This document shows, piece by piece, positions 6,507 to 16,651 of a stretch of 64,000 bases of DNA (position 1 is the first letter of the stretch; each line of letters begins with the position of its first letter). The notes under the pieces are model-generated. The model was not told the origin of the DNA and made no database searches. It saw nothing but the letters and a program-made list of their open reading frames with translations. The DNA is taken from positions 1-64,000 of the forward strand of contig NZ_JABWMJ010000007.1 in NCBI RefSeq assembly GCF_013366375.1. Direction: 5' to 3'. The position numbers and the translations under genes were made by a program. The DNA is from Rhizobacter koreensis. GTDB taxonomy: Bacteria; Pseudomonadota; Gammaproteobacteria; Burkholderiales; Burkholderiaceae_C.

Positions 6507-8123
6507 TCAATGCGCTCCGCCCACGTCCCCGCCGCCGCCGAGCGTCGGCTTCGTCATCCACACCAGTCCGAGCAGCACCACGAACAGCCCCGCCGACAGC
6601 ATGAAGAGGTCGGTCGCGGCCATCGTGAACGCCTGCTGGTCGACGAGGCGGTTGATGGTGCCGAGCGCCTGATCGGTGCTCATGCCGCCCGCGCGCAGCT
6701 GGTCGAGCGTCGCCATCGCGGCGGCGTTGCCGCGGTTCACCGACTCGGCAAGCTGCGCGTGGTGCAGCACCGCGCGGTCCTCCCACGCGGTGGTGAAGAG
6801 CGAGGTGCCCATCGCGCCGGCGGTGATGCGAACGAAGTTGCTGAGTCCGGCCGCTGCGGGCATCTTTTCCGGGCCGAGGCCCGAGAAGATCACGGCCTGC
6901 AGCGGGATGAAGAAGAACGCCATCGCCGCACCCTGCATCAGTGTGGGGATCAGCACGGTGCGGAAGTCGGCCTGCACGTTGAAGCGCGACCGCATCCACA
7001 GCACCAGCGCGAAGCCCAGGAACGCCACGGTCGCCAGGCGCCGCGGGTCGATCTTCGAGACGTTCTTGCCGACCCACGGCGAGAGCACGATCGCCAGCAG
7101 GCCGACCGGCGCCATCGCCAAGCCCGCCCAGGTGGCGGTGTAGCCCATGTACTGCTGCAGCCAGAGCGGCAGCAGCACCACGTTGCCGAAGAACAGGCCA
7201 TACGCGACCGAGAGCGCCAGCGTGCCGGCCATGAAGTTGCGACGCCCGAAGAGGCGCAGGTCGACGATGGGGTTCTTCTCGGTGAGCTCCCAGGCCAGGA
7301 AGAACAGGAAGCCGACCACCGCGACAACCGCGAGCACGACGATCTGCGTGGAGCCGAACCAGTCGAGCTCCTTGCCCTTGTCGATCATGATCTGCAGCGC
7401 GCCGACCCAGAGCACCAGAAGCCCCAGGCCGACGAAATCGAGCGGCAGCTTCTTCGGGCCGGGGTCGCGCTCGCGGTAGATCGACCACGTGATCGCGGCC
7501 GCGATCATCCCGACCGGGATGTTGATGTAGAAGATCCACGGCCACGACATGTTGTCGGTGATCCAGCCGCCGAGCAGCGGCCCCATCACCGGCGCCACCA
7601 GCACGGTAATCGCCCACATCGCCATCGCACTGCCCGCCTTGGCGCGCGGGTAGCTCGACAGCAGCAGCGTCTGCGAGAGCGGGATCATCGGCCCGGCGAC
7701 CAGGCCCTGCAGCACGCGGAACGCGATCAGCAGGCCGATGTTGGGCGCCAGGCCGCACAGCCACGACGCCAGCACGAACAGCAGGATGCTCGCGACGAAC
7801 AGGCGCACCGGTCCGAAGCGCTGGGTCAGCCAGCCGGTGAGCGGCACCGAGATCGCGTTGGCGACCCCGAACGAGGTGATGACCCAGGTGCCCTGCGCAG
7901 GGCTCACGCCCATGTCGCCGGCGATCGCCGGAATCGACACGTTCGCGATCGACGAGTCGAGCACGTTCATGAACGTCGCGAGCGACAGCGCGATGGTGCC
8001 GAGCACCAGCTGGCTGCCGTGCAGCGGCGGGTACTCGACATGACGCGGCGGCGCGGCGGGCGCCGCAGCGGCCGGCCCCGAACCCTCGCGCGGATCGCCC
8101 GCAGCGACAGCAGTCGACGACAT
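6507..8123 (-). CDS. emrB: DHA2-family MFS multidrug efflux pump, EmrB type (538 aa)
   Basis: Inner-membrane proton antiporter with about 14 transmembrane helices, the DHA2 length. Typical features are the early membrane segment with FMNVLDSSIANVSIPAIAGD (motif D1 region), the motif WVITSFGVANAISVPLTGWL, and the motif C-like LLAPVMGPLLGGWI region (here APVMGPLLGGWITD). It should pump hydrophobic drugs through EmrA and an outer membrane factor. It is the last gene of the marR-OMF-emrA-emrB operon, 9 nt after emrA. The substrate cannot be told from sequence. Confidence 0.9.
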   Translation of the reverse strand: MSSTAVAAGDPREGSGPAAAAPAAPPRHVEYPPLHGSQLVLGTIALSLATFMNVLDSSIANVSIPAIAGDMGVSPAQGTWVITSFGVANAISVPLTGWLTQRFGPVRLFVASILLFVLASWLCGLAPNIGLLIAFRVLQGLVAGPMIPLSQTLLLSSYPRAKAGSAMAMWAITVLVAPVMGPLLGGWITDNMSWPWIFYINIPVGMIAAAITWSIYRERDPGPKKLPLDFVGLGLLVLWVGALQIMIDKGKELDWFGSTQIVVLAVVAVVGFLFFLAWELTEKNPIVDLRLFGRRNFMAGTLALSVAYGLFFGNVVLLPLWLQQYMGYTATWAGLAMAPVGLLAIVLSPWVGKNVSKIDPRRLATVAFLGFALVLWMRSRFNVQADFRTVLIPTLMQGAAMAFFFIPLQAVIFSGLGPEKMPAAAGLSNFVRITAGAMGTSLFTTAWEDRAVLHHAQLAESVNRGNAAAMATLDQLRAGGMSTDQALGTINRLVDQQAFTMAATDLFMLSAGLFVVLLGLVWMTKPTLGGGGDVGGAH

Positions 8124-8132
8124 GGCGATGGC

Positions 8133-9554
8133 TTAGCGGTTGGACGCCGGCACGCGCGCCGCGGCGGTCTGCGTGTGGGCAGCAGCCGGGGCGCGGCTGG
8201 CGTGCGACGCCGGGTCGGCGTGCGTGGCCCCCTGGTCGCCGGCCGGGCCGCCGTGCGTGGCTGCGTTCGACGGCGCAGCCGTCGCGGGCCGGGCGGCGCG
8301 GCCGAGGTTGGCCGCAATGATGCGTTGCACCTCGGCGTCTGCACCGGCGTTGACCTGGTCGAACACCTGCGTGGCCGCCCGCGTGGGCTGGCGCGTCGCG
8401 TCCGAGAGGATCGGCCCCTGCACGTTGCTGACGTCGACCTTGGCTTCCATCGAGAGGCCCACGCGCAGCGGGTGCTCGGCGAGCTCCTTCGGGTCGAGCG
8501 CGATGCGCACCGGCACGCGCTGCACCACCTTGATCCAGTTGCCGGTGGCGTTCTGCGCCGGCAGCAGCGCAAACGCCGAGCCGGTGCCGGCCCCCAGGCC
8601 TTCGATCGTGCCGTGGTAGACCACGCGCTTGCCGTACACGTCGGCTTCGAGCGTCACCGGCTGGCCGATGCGCACGCTGCGCAGCTGGCTTTCCTTGAAG
8701 TTGGCGTCGACCCAAAGGTCGCCGAGCGACACCACCGACATCAGCGGCACCCCCGGCTGCACGCGCTGGCCGAGCTGCACGCTGCGCTTGGCGATGTGGC
8801 CGTCGACCGGCGCGATCAGGTCGACGCGCGCCAGCGCGAGGTAGGCCTCGCGGACGCGGGCGGCGGCGCGCAGCACGTTCGGGTGATCCTCGACCGCAAC
8901 GCCTTGCGTGAGCGACTGGTTCGACGCGAGCTGCTCGCGCGCGGCGGTCGCGCCGGCTTCGGCGGCGGCGAGCGCGGTGCGCGCGGCGGCGAGCTGGGCG
9001 TTCGCGTGGTTGAACTCCTCGGCACCGACCGCGCCGCTCGCCACCAGCGGGGCGCGACGGTTGACGTCGTCCTGCGCGCGGGCGACGTCGCTGCGGGCCC
9101 GCGCCACGTCGGCGACGCGCGCCGAGATCTGCGCGTTGTAGGTGTTGTTGTTCACGTAGAGGATGCGCGCCTCGCGCACCGCCTGGGCCAGCTGCGCCTC
9201 GGCCTGCTCAAGCGCGACGTGGGCGTCGGCCGGGTCGAGCTTGACCAGCGTGGTGCCGGCCTTCACGAAGTCGGTCTCGTCGGCGTTGATCGCGACCACC
9301 GTGCCGCCGACCTGCGGCGTCAGCTGCACCACGTTGCCCTGCACGTAGGCGTTGTCGGTGCTCTCGTAGTGGTCGAGCACCAGGAGGTAGTAGATGCCGT
9401 AGGCGATGCCGGCCAGCAGCACCAGCGCGGTGACGCCGAGCAGCGCTTTCTTCCGCGCCGGGTTGCCGGTGCGCGCCGGGACCGCCGTCGCGGCGGGTGT
9501 CGCCGGTGCGTTCGCGGCGCCGGCAGTCGGGGTGGCGTTGTCGTTGGACTTCAT
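8133..9554 (-). CDS. emrA: HlyD-family membrane fusion protein, EmrA type (473 aa)
   Basis: Periplasmic adaptor of a tripartite pump. Residues about 1-35 are cytoplasmic; one membrane helix (about 37-57, LLGVTALVLLAGIAYGIYYLLVL) is followed by YESTDNAYVQGNVVQLTPQVGGTV, the conserved start of the EmrA beta-barrel/lipoyl region, then a long helical hairpin rich in Ala and Glu, a second lipoyl half (LARVDLIAPVDGHIAKRSVQ) and beta-barrel. The C-terminal 70 residues are an Ala/His/Pro-rich tail that is longer than usual. Start ATG 9554 overlaps the stop of the preceding gene (ATGA), so the genes are translationally coupled. Confidence 0.9.
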   Translation of the reverse strand: MKSNDNATPTAGAANAPATPAATAVPARTGNPARKKALLGVTALVLLAGIAYGIYYLLVLDHYESTDNAYVQGNVVQLTPQVGGTVVAINADETDFVKAGTTLVKLDPADAHVALEQAEAQLAQAVREARILYVNNNTYNAQISARVADVARARSDVARAQDDVNRRAPLVASGAVGAEEFNHANAQLAAARTALAAAEAGATAAREQLASNQSLTQGVAVEDHPNVLRAAARVREAYLALARVDLIAPVDGHIAKRSVQLGQRVQPGVPLMSVVSLGDLWVDANFKESQLRSVRIGQPVTLEADVYGKRVVYHGTIEGLGAGTGSAFALLPAQNATGNWIKVVQRVPVRIALDPKELAEHPLRVGLSMEAKVDVSNVQGPILSDATRQPTRAATQVFDQVNAGADAEVQRIIAANLGRAARPATAAPSNAATHGGPAGDQGATHADPASHASRAPAAAHTQTAAARVPASNR

Positions 9555-11125
9555 CGGGAGACTCCGGCAAGCGTGGTGTTCGGGGTGGCGCTGGCGGTGG
9601 CGGGCGCAGCGCGGTCGGCGCGGGCGGTCGCCGGCGCGGGGGCGCGGAAGCCGCCGCCGAGGGCGCGGATCAGCAGCACCTGCGCATCGAGCGCACGCGC
9701 ATCGAGGTCGGCGCCCTGGCGGCGCTGGTTCAGCACGTTGGTTTCGGCGTTGAGCACGGTGAGATAGGTCGTGAGGCCGGCGCGGAAGCGCTGCGTCGCC
9801 GCCGCGTAGGCCGCCTCGGCGGCCGCGGCCGCAGCCGCCTGCTCGCGCTGCTGGCGTTCGATGGCACGCAGCGAGCCGATCTGGTCGGCGACCTCGCGCA
9901 CCGCATCGACGATCGCGCCGTTGTAGCTCTCGATCGCCGCGTCGACGTCGGCGGCGCGGCCGGCCAGGTTGGCGCGCAGGCGGCGCCCGTCGAAGATCGG
10001 CAGGCGGATCGCGGGGCCGGCGCCGTACTGCTCGCTGCCCGAACGCACCAGGCGGTCGAGCCCGAGGCTCGACAGGCCCACGAACGCGGTGAGGTTGACG
10101 TTCGGATAGAACTGCGCGCGCGCCGCGGCGACCTCGCGGGTCGACGCCTCCACGCGCCAGCGCGCGGCGGCGATGTCGGCGCGCTGGCCGAGCAGGTCGG
10201 CCGGCACCTCGGTCGGGAGCGGGCGCGCGTGCAGCCCGGCAAGGCGCGGCGTCAGGCCGGCAAGCGCCTTCGGCGGCTGCAGCGTCAGCGCGGCGAGCGC
10301 GTTGCGCGCCAGGGTGATCTGCTCCTCGACCGCCTCCGCCTGCTGGCGCGTCTCGGGGATCGCGCCTTCGCCGACGCGCAGCTCGACCACGGTGTCGAGG
10401 CCCGCCTGGACGCGCTGGCGGATGAGCCCCAGCGTCTGCTCGCGCTGGCCGATCGAGCGCGCGAGCACCTCGCGCTGCTCGAGCATGCGGGCGAGCTGCA
10501 CGTAGCTGCGCGCGACGTTGGTGGCGAGCAGGTTGCGCGCGGCCTGCGCGTCGGCTTCGGCCGCGCGCTGGCTGCCGAGGGCGGCCTCGAGCGCGGCGCG
10601 ATGGCGGCCGAAGAAGTCGAGCTCCCACGAGCCGGCGAGCTGCGCGTTGGCGGTCGTCATCATCGAGCCGGCCACCGGCGGCGGGATCATGCCGTTGGCG
10701 GTGAAGCGCTGGCGCGTCGCGTCGGCGGTGATCTGGCCCTGCGGGCCCTCCGCCGCTTCGGCACCGGCGACGCCGGCCGCGGCGCGCGCGATGCGCGCTT
10801 CGGCCACGCGCAGGTTGGGGCTGCCGGCGAGCGCGCGCTCGATCAGGCTGCTCAGCTGCGGGTCGTCGAACTCACGCCACCAGTCGGCGGCGAGCGGAGC
10901 CGCGAGCGGCGCGCCGGTGACGCCGACCTGCGCCGGCTCGATCGCCTGCGCCTTGGGCGCGATGCCGCCGGTGCTGGCGCAGCCGCCGAGCGTCAGCACG
11001 ACGCTCGACGCGATCGCCACCACCAGCGCCGTCACGGTCGGCGGCGGGGTCCATCTGCGGATCTTGTCGTTGATGTTCACGGTGTTCTCGGGATGCGTCG
11101 CGACGACGCGGTTCGGGTCGGTCAT
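9551..11125 (-). CDS. NodT-family outer membrane efflux lipoprotein (524 aa)
   Basis: TolC-like outer membrane factor that completes the Emr pump. The N-terminus has a membrane segment ending in the lipobox LTLGGC (Cys49), so it should be lipid-anchored; about 28 extra residues precede the hydrophobic segment, so the true start could be further downstream, though the ATG at 11125 overlaps the marR stop (ATGA). Two OEP repeats follow (about 85-290 and 300-500), with the typical [18 protein letters not shown] and [12 protein letters not shown] motifs, and the second half starting after [15 protein letters not shown] long Ala/Thr-rich C-terminus follows. Confidence 0.88.
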   Translation of the reverse strand: MTDPNRVVATHPENTVNINDKIRRWTPPPTVTALVVAIASSVVLTLGGCASTGGIAPKAQAIEPAQVGVTGAPLAAPLAADWWREFDDPQLSSLIERALAGSPNLRVAEARIARAAAGVAGAEAAEGPQGQITADATRQRFTANGMIPPPVAGSMMTTANAQLAGSWELDFFGRHRAALEAALGSQRAAEADAQAARNLLATNVARSYVQLARMLEQREVLARSIGQREQTLGLIRQRVQAGLDTVVELRVGEGAIPETRQQAEAVEEQITLARNALAALTLQPPKALAGLTPRLAGLHARPLPTEVPADLLGQRADIAAARWRVEASTREVAAARAQFYPNVNLTAFVGLSSLGLDRLVRSGSEQYGAGPAIRLPIFDGRRLRANLAGRAADVDAAIESYNGAIVDAVREVADQIGSLRAIERQQREQAAAAAAAEAAYAAATQRFRAGLTTYLTVLNAETNVLNQRRQGADLDARALDAQVLLIRALGGGFRAPAPATARADRAAPATASATPNTTLAGVSR

Positions 11126-11604
11126 GCCGCCGCCTTCAGCGCTTCCGCGTTGGCCAGCATGCGGCGCAGCAGGTTCTTGAGGGTCTGGAACTCGGCCTCG
11201 CTGAAGCCCGCCAGGTGCTCGTTGAGCACGCTCGACAGCGCGACCGGCACCTTGTCGGCGGCGGCCTCGCCTTCGGGCGTGAGCACGATGCGGACCACCC
11301 GGCGATCGTCGGTCGAGCGCTCGCGGCGGCACAGGCCCTTGGCCTCGAGCCGGTCGAGGAGGCGCGTCATCGCGCCCGGATCGGTCTGCATCTCGCGGGC
11401 GAGCTCGGCGACGGTCGACGCCTTCTCGCGGCGCAGCAGGAAGAGCGGGCCCCACTGCGCGTGCGTGAGTCCGCACGGCTCGAGGCGGGCGTCGGTTGCC
11501 GCTGCGACCGCGATCAGGACGCGGCGCATCAGGAAGCCGACGCTCTCCTCGGTGCAGTAATCCGTGGCGGCGTAGAAGTCGGCGGGGTTCAAGGGACAAG
11601 CCAT
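11122..11604 (-). CDS. MarR-family regulator of the efflux operon (160 aa)
   Basis: Winged-helix repressor. The region [52 protein letters not shown] holds the recognition helix and the DxRR wing typical of MarR/EmrR. It heads the operon, overlaps the next gene by four bases, and its own promoter contains a MarR-type palindrome (TGCCTAGGCA, 11620-11629), so autorepression relieved by pump substrates is the likely mode. Helices before and after the DNA-binding domain form the dimer. Ligand unknown. Confidence 0.9.
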   Translation of the reverse strand: MACPLNPADFYAATDYCTEESVGFLMRRVLIAVAAATDARLEPCGLTHAQWGPLFLLRREKASTVAELAREMQTDPGAMTRLLDRLEAKGLCRRERSTDDRRVVRIVLTPEGEAAADKVPVALSSVLNEHLAGFSEAEFQTLKNLLRRMLANAEALKAAA

Positions 11605-11611
11605 GACCGCG

Positions 11612-11640
11612 AATATACTTGCCTAGGCATTGATTGTCAA
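11612..11640 (-). promoter_or_regulatory. consensus sigma-70 promoter of the marR-emr operon with MarR operator in the spacer
   Basis: On the minus strand TTGACA (11635-11640) and TATATT (11612-11617) are separated by exactly 17 bp. The spacer contains the perfect palindrome TGCCTAGGCA (11620-11629). A bound MarR dimer would cover the promoter. The -10 hexamer lies 7 nt before the marR ATG, so the transcript should be nearly leaderless. Confidence 0.85.
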
Positions 11641-11661
11641 GGCTTTGTTTGCCGGTACACT
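11634..11661 (+). promoter_or_regulatory. divergent promoter of the MsbA-type ABC exporter gene
   Basis: TTGTCA (11634-11639), 16-bp gap, TACACT (11656-11661), then 7 nt to the ATG at 11669. Its -35 overlaps the -35 of the marR promoter on the other strand, so the MarR protein could also influence this gene. The short distance to the start codon suggests a leaderless mRNA. Confidence 0.6.
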
Positions 11662-11668
11662 CTTCGCC

Positions 11669-13486
11669 ATGTCGAGTTCTTCTCCTGCCGCCGGCCACGC
11701 GCCCGCGGTCGCCTCGGCCGCCGAGCCCGCCCGCCGCAACGTGCGGGCGCTGCGCGGGCTCGTGCCGTTCCTGCGGCCGTATCGCGGCCGCATCGCGCTC
11801 GCCGGGGTGTTCCTGGTGCTCGCCGCGTTGACCACGCTGGCGTTCCCGATCGCACTCAAGTCGCTGATCGACGAGGGCCTGATTGCCGCCGATCCGGGGG
11901 CGCGCGTGCTCGCATTGCGCGGCCACTTCTTCGAGCTGTTCGGCGTCGGCGTCGCGCTCGGCGTGTTCTCGGCGTTGCGCTTCTTCATGGTCACGTGGCT
12001 GGGCGAGCGCGTGACCGCCGACCTGCGCGACGCCGTCTACGCGCACGTGGTGCGCCAGAGCCCCGAGTTCTTCGAGACCACGCAGACCGGCGAGGTGCTG
12101 TCGCGCCTGACGACCGACACGACGCTGGTGCAGACGGTCGTCGGCTCGAGCCTCTCGATGGGCCTGCGCAACACCGTCATGGGGCTCGGCGCGATGGCGA
12201 TGCTGATCGTCACCAACCCGCGCGTGATGACGCAGGTGCTCGGCATCCTGGTGCTGGTGGTGCTGCCGTCGCTGTTCTTCGGGCGCCGCGTGCGCAAGCT
12301 CTCGCGCGCCAGCCAGGACCGCGTCGCCGACTCGAGCGCCATCGCGGCCGAGGTGCTGAACGCGATTCCCGTGGTGCAGAGCTACGTGCAAGAGGAGCGC
12401 GAGGCGACGCGCTTCGCGCGCTCGACCGAGGACGCGTTCGAGACGGCCGTGCGGCGCACCCGCATGCGCTCGATGCTGGTCGCGTTCATCATCAGCGCGA
12501 CCTTCGGCGCCCTGCTCTGGGGCCTGTACCAGGGCACGCAGGCGGTGATCCGCGGCGACATCACGGCCGGCCACCTGGGCCAGACCGTGGTCTACGTGGT
12601 GCTGCTGGTGAGCAGCGTCGCGGTGCTGTCCGAGGTGTACGGCGATCTGTTGCGCGCGGCCGGCGCGACCGAGCGGCTGATGGAACTGCTTCAGCTCCGC
12701 TCGCCGATCGTCTCGCCGCCGGTGCCGGTGAAGCCGCAGCCCTCACGCGCCGGTGCCAGCGTGCAGCTGCAGCGGGTGACGTTCCGCTACCCGTCGCGGC
12801 CGAACCAACCGACGCTGATCGGGTTCGATCTCGACGTGAAGGCCGGCGAGACCGTCGCGCTCGTCGGCCCGAGCGGTGCCGGCAAAAGCACGGTGTTCCA
12901 GCTGCTGCTGCGCTTCTACGACGTTGCGGAAGGCGAGGTGCGGATCGACGGCGTCCCGGTGCGCGACCTCGCGCTCGCCGACCTGCGCCATCGCATCGGC
13001 ATCGTCCCGCAGGACAGCGTGATCTTCTCGGCCGACGCGCTCGAGAACATCCGCTACGGCAAGCCCGACGCGAGCGACGACGAGGTGATCGCTGCGGCCA
13101 AGGCCGCGTTCGCACACGACTTCATCACCGCCCTGCCCGACGGCTACCGCACCTTCCTCGGCGAGCGCGGGGTGCGTCTCTCGGGCGGCCAGCGCCAGCG
13201 CATCAGCATCGCGCGGGCGATCCTCAAGAACCCGCCGCTGCTGCTGCTCGACGAGGCGACGAGCGCGCTCGACGCCGAGAGCGAGCGCATGGTGCAGGCC
13301 GCGCTCGAGTCGGCGATGAAGGACCGCACCACCCTGGTGATCGCACACCGCCTGTCGACCGTGCAGCGCGCCGACCGCATCGTCGTCATGGAGGCCGGGC
13401 AGATCGTCGAGACCGGCACGCACGCGGAGCTCGCCGCATCGGGCGGGCTCTACGCGCGGCTGGCGGCGCTGCAGTTCGACCGCTGA
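11669..13486 (+). CDS. ABC exporter with fused membrane and ATPase domains, MsbA-like (605 aa)
   Basis: A half-transporter: a six-helix ABC transmembrane domain (about residues 40-330) followed by a nucleotide-binding domain (about 365-600) with Walker A GPSGAGKS (400-407), signature LSGGQ (504-508) and Walker B LLLLDE (524-529). It should work as a homodimer in the inner membrane, exporting a lipid or drug. Proteobacterial homologues are labelled MsbA-like or multidrug exporters; without an adjacent lpxK the lipid A role is less likely here. It is divergent from the marR-emr operon, which fits a shared drug-efflux locus. Start ATG 11669 follows the TACACT box by 7 nt. Confidence 0.88.
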   Translation: MSSSSPAAGHAPAVASAAEPARRNVRALRGLVPFLRPYRGRIALAGVFLVLAALTTLAFPIALKSLIDEGLIAADPGARVLALRGHFFELFGVGVALGVFSALRFFMVTWLGERVTADLRDAVYAHVVRQSPEFFETTQTGEVLSRLTTDTTLVQTVVGSSLSMGLRNTVMGLGAMAMLIVTNPRVMTQVLGILVLVVLPSLFFGRRVRKLSRASQDRVADSSAIAAEVLNAIPVVQSYVQEEREATRFARSTEDAFETAVRRTRMRSMLVAFIISATFGALLWGLYQGTQAVIRGDITAGHLGQTVVYVVLLVSSVAVLSEVYGDLLRAAGATERLMELLQLRSPIVSPPVPVKPQPSRAGASVQLQRVTFRYPSRPNQPTLIGFDLDVKAGETVALVGPSGAGKSTVFQLLLRFYDVAEGEVRIDGVPVRDLALADLRHRIGIVPQDSVIFSADALENIRYGKPDASDDEVIAAAKAAFAHDFITALPDGYRTFLGERGVRLSGGQRQRISIARAILKNPPLLLLDEATSALDAESERMVQAALESAMKDRTTLVIAHRLSTVQRADRIVVMEAGQIVETGTHAELAASGGLYARLAALQFDR

Positions 13487-13527
13487 GCCAGGCGACCGCC
13501 TGGCTGTGGCAGCCGCCCACGGCCGCC

Positions 13528-13533
13528 CATAAT
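13528..13533 (+). promoter_or_regulatory. -10 element of thyA
   Basis: CATAAT at 13528-13533, 24 nt before the GTG start. No strong -35 is visible, because the upstream bases belong to the end of the ABC exporter gene. Confidence 0.4.
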
Positions 13534-13557
13534 CGCCGCTTTGCCGAGCCCGCCACC

Positions 13558-14400
13558 GTGTCCGACCTGCCCGCCCGCCCCGTCCGAACGACGTACGAGG
13601 ACTTCATGCGCCACGTGCGCGACCACGGGGTGCAGAAGGCCGACCGCACCGGCACCGGCACGCGCAGCGTGTTCGGGCACCAGATGCGCTTCGACCTGAG
13701 CGAGGGATTCCCGCTCGTCACGACCAAGAAGGTGCACTTCCGCTCGATCGTCCTCGAGCTGCTGTGGTTCCTGCGGGGCGACAGCAACGTGCGTTGGCTG
13801 CAGGAACGCGGCGTGACGATCTGGGACGAGTGGGCCGCGCCCGACGGCGAGCTCGGGCCGGTCTACGGCGTGCAGTGGCGCTCGTGGCCGACGCCGGGCG
13901 GCGGTCACGTCGACCAGATCGCGGCCGTCGTCGAGCAGCTCAGGACCAACCCCGACTCGCGCCGCATCCTGGTGAGCGCGTGGAACGTCGCCGACCTGCC
14001 GAAGATGGCGCTGCTGCCGTGCCACGCCCTGTTCCAGTTCTACGTCGCGCCGCCGACGGAGCCGGGCGGCCGCGGCAGGCTGAGCTGCCAGCTCTACCAG
14101 CGCAGCGCCGACATCTTTCTCGGCGTGCCGTTCAACATCGCGAGCTACGCGCTGCTGACGCACATGCTCGCGCAGCAGTGCGAGCTCGACGTCGGTGACT
14201 TCATCTGGACCGGCGGCGACTGCCACATCTACGCCAACCACATGGAGCAGGTCGAGCGCCAGCTCGCGCGCGAGCCGTTCCCGTTCCCCACGCTCGAGAT
14301 CGCACGCAAGCCCGCGTCGATCTTCGACTGCGAGGAAGCCGACTTCGTGCTCGTCGACTACCAGCACCACGCGGGGATCAAGGCGCCGGTGGCGGTGTAG
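13558..14400 (+). CDS. thyA: thymidylate synthase (280 aa)
   Basis: Methylates dUMP to dTMP with methylene-tetrahydrofolate in the cytoplasm. [19 protein letters not shown] (from residue 29) binds phosphate, the catalytic Cys155 lies in [13 protein letters not shown], and the dUMP/folate motifs [23 protein letters not shown] and [14 protein letters not shown] are intact. The GTG start (13558) gives an N-terminus ([14 protein letters not shown]) that aligns with the first residues of known ThyA; the later ATG (13606) would lose part of the first helix. It is longer by a loop around 170-176 (PPTEPGGRG). A folA gene is not next to it. Confidence 0.95.
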   Translation: MSDLPARPVRTTYEDFMRHVRDHGVQKADRTGTGTRSVFGHQMRFDLSEGFPLVTTKKVHFRSIVLELLWFLRGDSNVRWLQERGVTIWDEWAAPDGELGPVYGVQWRSWPTPGGGHVDQIAAVVEQLRTNPDSRRILVSAWNVADLPKMALLPCHALFQFYVAPPTEPGGRGRLSCQLYQRSADIFLGVPFNIASYALLTHMLAQQCELDVGDFIWTGGDCHIYANHMEQVERQLAREPFPFPTLEIARKPASIFDCEEADFVLVDYQHHAGIKAPVAV

Positions 14401-14476
14401 CCGTCGGTTCCCGCCTTCGCGCTCGGGTCGCGCGACGCTGGCGGCCGCGACGTCGAAGCGGGCAACGCCATGAAAA

Positions 14477-14499
14477 ACGCCGCTGCGGTGCAGCGGCGT
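14477..14499. terminator. hairpin between thyA and the PEP-CTERM gene
   Basis: Perfect 10-bp stem ACGCCGCTGC/GCAGCGGCGT with a 3-nt loop, preceded by an A-run on the + strand. It can end the leftward transcript of the PEP-CTERM gene and perhaps thyA. Confidence 0.6.
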
Positions 14500-14532
14500 C
14501 GTCGTCGATGCAGCCCGGCAGGGCTGCCGCAC

Positions 14533-15177
14533 TCAGGCTCGTGGAGCTGCCTTGCGGCGCCGCGTCACCGCGCCGGCCACCCCGACCGCGGCCAGCATCA
14601 GCGCGAGCGTGGTCGGCTCCGGAACCTGCGCGATCAGCAGGTCGTTGACCGCGACGAACGAGCCACGGTCGGCGATGCTGACGGTCAGCGACACCAGCGA
14701 CGCGTTCGAGGTGAAGCCTCGGAACGACGACGCGGTGGCATTGAGGATCGTCTCGACGGCCGTCGCGCCCAGCGCATCAAGCACGCTGATCGTGATGTTC
14801 TGGCCCGCGAGGAACATGCCGTCCACGTCGGCACCGAAGAAGTTGCCGCCGATCGCCTTGACGCGGTCGTTGAAGCCGCTGAACGTGATCGAGGCGCCGG
14901 AGAAGTTGGTCGACAGCCAGGTGTCGGCCCCGCTCCCGGCGCTGTAGAAGCCGCCTTCACTGGTGGCCGAGAAGCTGTACATGCCCGCATTCACGGTGTA
15001 GGGCGACGCGGTGAAGCCGATCGGCAGGCCGTTGAACGACTGGCTCGCGGGTGCGAACTGATTCTGGTTGAACGCTGCAGTGGAGCTGGAGACGACGATC
15101 GCCGCGCTCGCGGCGCTGGAGAGGGCCACCAGCGCTGCGGCAGCAGCGACCTTGAGGACGGATGTGTTGAATGACAT
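14533..15177 (-). CDS. PEP-CTERM sorting-signal protein (214 aa)
   Basis: An exported protein with a Sec signal (residues 1-25, ending SSAASA) and a C-terminal sorting signal: VPEPTTLALMLAAVGVAGAVTRRRKAAPRA (VPEP near residue 185, a hydrophobic helix, then RRR). Such tails are recognised by exosortase (EpsH/XrtA), removed, and the protein is released or joined to exopolysaccharide; no exosortase is in this window. The body is a Ser/Gly/Asn-rich beta-type domain with no catalytic motif. AAGGAAAA precedes the ATG at 15177 and supports this start. Function unknown, possibly biofilm or floc matrix. Confidence 0.85.
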   Translation of the reverse strand: MSFNTSVLKVAAAAALVALSSAASAAIVVSSSTAAFNQNQFAPASQSFNGLPIGFTASPYTVNAGMYSFSATSEGGFYSAGSGADTWLSTNFSGASITFSGFNDRVKAIGGNFFGADVDGMFLAGQNITISVLDALGATAVETILNATASSFRGFTSNASLVSLTVSIADRGSFVAVNDLLIAQVPEPTTLALMLAAVGVAGAVTRRRKAAPRA

Positions 15178-15294
15178 GGCTGTTTTCCTTTGTTCGTGTG
15201 TCGATGAAGGGAACGCTACGGTGCGGCGCCGCCGCGTGCCTCGGGATGTTCCCGTGGCCGCCGCAGCCTCTGCATGGTTAGGCCGCGTCGCGCA

Positions 15295-16566
15295 TCAGTT
15301 GAAGAGCGACAGATCGATCGCGTTGCCCATGACCTCGTAGCCCGCGTTGTTGGGGTGCAACTGGTCGCCGCTCTGCAGGTCGTTGCGCATCATCCGCGGG
15401 TTGGCCGGGTCGCGGATCACGGCGTCGAAGTCGACGTAGCCATCGGTTTCGCGAGTGGTGCGGATCCAGTTGTTGATGAGGATCCGCCTCGCCTCGACGA
15501 CGTCGGTGGCGCGCCCGAATGGCGTGATGGTGGCGATGAAGATCTTCATCTGCTGTGCGCGGGCGCGGATCGCGACCTGACGCAGCGCCGAGATGATGTC
15601 TTCACCCGAGGTGCCGCCGTTCGCGTCGTTGATGCCGAGCAGCACGATGACGTACTTGGCACCGGTTCGCGCGATCACGTCGGCGTCGAAACGCGCGAGT
15701 GCGCTCGGGTTGGTCGAACCCGCGCCGACCGACACGCGGTTGCCGCTGATGCCGACGTTCGCGATGCCGAGGCGGTTGGCCGGCAGCAGGCGTCGCGCGA
15801 GCACGTCGGGCCAGCGGCCGTTCGAGTTCGTGACCATGCCGAAGCCTTCGGTGATCGAGTCGCCGAGCGCGACGATGGCGCCGCGGTTGCCCGGTGCGAC
15901 CACGTCGATCGAGGCCAGGAACTGCCAGATCGTGCGCGTGCCCGCTTGCGGGAACGCCGTCGAGCCGACGAAGTTGCCCTCCTGCGAGAGATAGTTGGTC
16001 TGGCGCGCGCCGCTGAACACCGACAGCACGTTGCCCGTCGCCGAGGTGTCACCCGGGATGTACAGGTCGACCGCCATGTCGACCAGGTCGGGCACCGTGA
16101 GGTCGACCCAGTCGCTCAGCATCTCGGAGAACGGCGGGATGACGATGCTCGAGCTGCCGCTGAACGTGAGCGGGCGGCTGGTCGAACCATCGATGCCGTT
16201 GTCGGTGGTGCGCAGCGCGACCTGCGCGCCACCAATCGTGAGCGGCTGCGGATTCCAGCGGTTCGTCAGTCGCACCCGCACCCGCGTCCCGCCGATGCTG
16301 ATGTGCGCGATCTGGCGCAGCGTCTGGTTGTTGACGCGGTTGCCGGTGGCCGGGTTCGCCGACACGATCGGCGCGCTCCAGGTGGCGACGGTGTCGACCT
16401 CGCTGCCATCCCGCAGCTGAGCCGCAGCGCCCATCGGCAACGCGATTGCCAGCGCTGCGACGCACGCGGTCGCGCCCTGCACGAGCCGGCGCCGCAACAC
16501 GTCGAAGCCGAACAGGCCCCACGTCTGGCCGGGCTGCCCGGAACCTTTGCTTCCAGTGAATTTCAT
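15295..16566 (-). CDS. secreted SGNH/GDSL hydrolase, XynE-like, copy 1 (423 aa)
   Basis: A Sec signal (hydrophobic 31-49, ending GAAAQ) exports it. An N-terminal beta-rich domain (about 50-225) precedes the SGNH domain: block I ALGDSITEG (nucleophile Ser237), block II GISGNRV, block III LLGIND (311-314), block V DQLHP (Asp401, His404). The block pattern matches the XynE-like esterase group, which deacetylates or cleaves esters of polysaccharides. Clearly closer to the third hydrolase of the cluster (both have GNFVGSTAFPQA-TRTIW) than to its neighbour. It is last of the four-gene cluster; substrate unknown. Confidence 0.88.
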   Translation of the reverse strand: MKFTGSKGSGQPGQTWGLFGFDVLRRRLVQGATACVAALAIALPMGAAAQLRDGSEVDTVATWSAPIVSANPATGNRVNNQTLRQIAHISIGGTRVRVRLTNRWNPQPLTIGGAQVALRTTDNGIDGSTSRPLTFSGSSSIVIPPFSEMLSDWVDLTVPDLVDMAVDLYIPGDTSATGNVLSVFSGARQTNYLSQEGNFVGSTAFPQAGTRTIWQFLASIDVVAPGNRGAIVALGDSITEGFGMVTNSNGRWPDVLARRLLPANRLGIANVGISGNRVSVGAGSTNPSALARFDADVIARTGAKYVIVLLGINDANGGTSGEDIISALRQVAIRARAQQMKIFIATITPFGRATDVVEARRILINNWIRTTRETDGYVDFDAVIRDPANPRMMRNDLQSGDQLHPNNAGYEVMGNAIDLSLFN

Positions 16567-16651
16567 TCGAGTCTCCTAATCGGGTGTGGATCGCGGCGGG
16601 TGACCTGGTCACTCATCGGCCGGCGATCGCCGTGATTCGATCGATCGAGGT

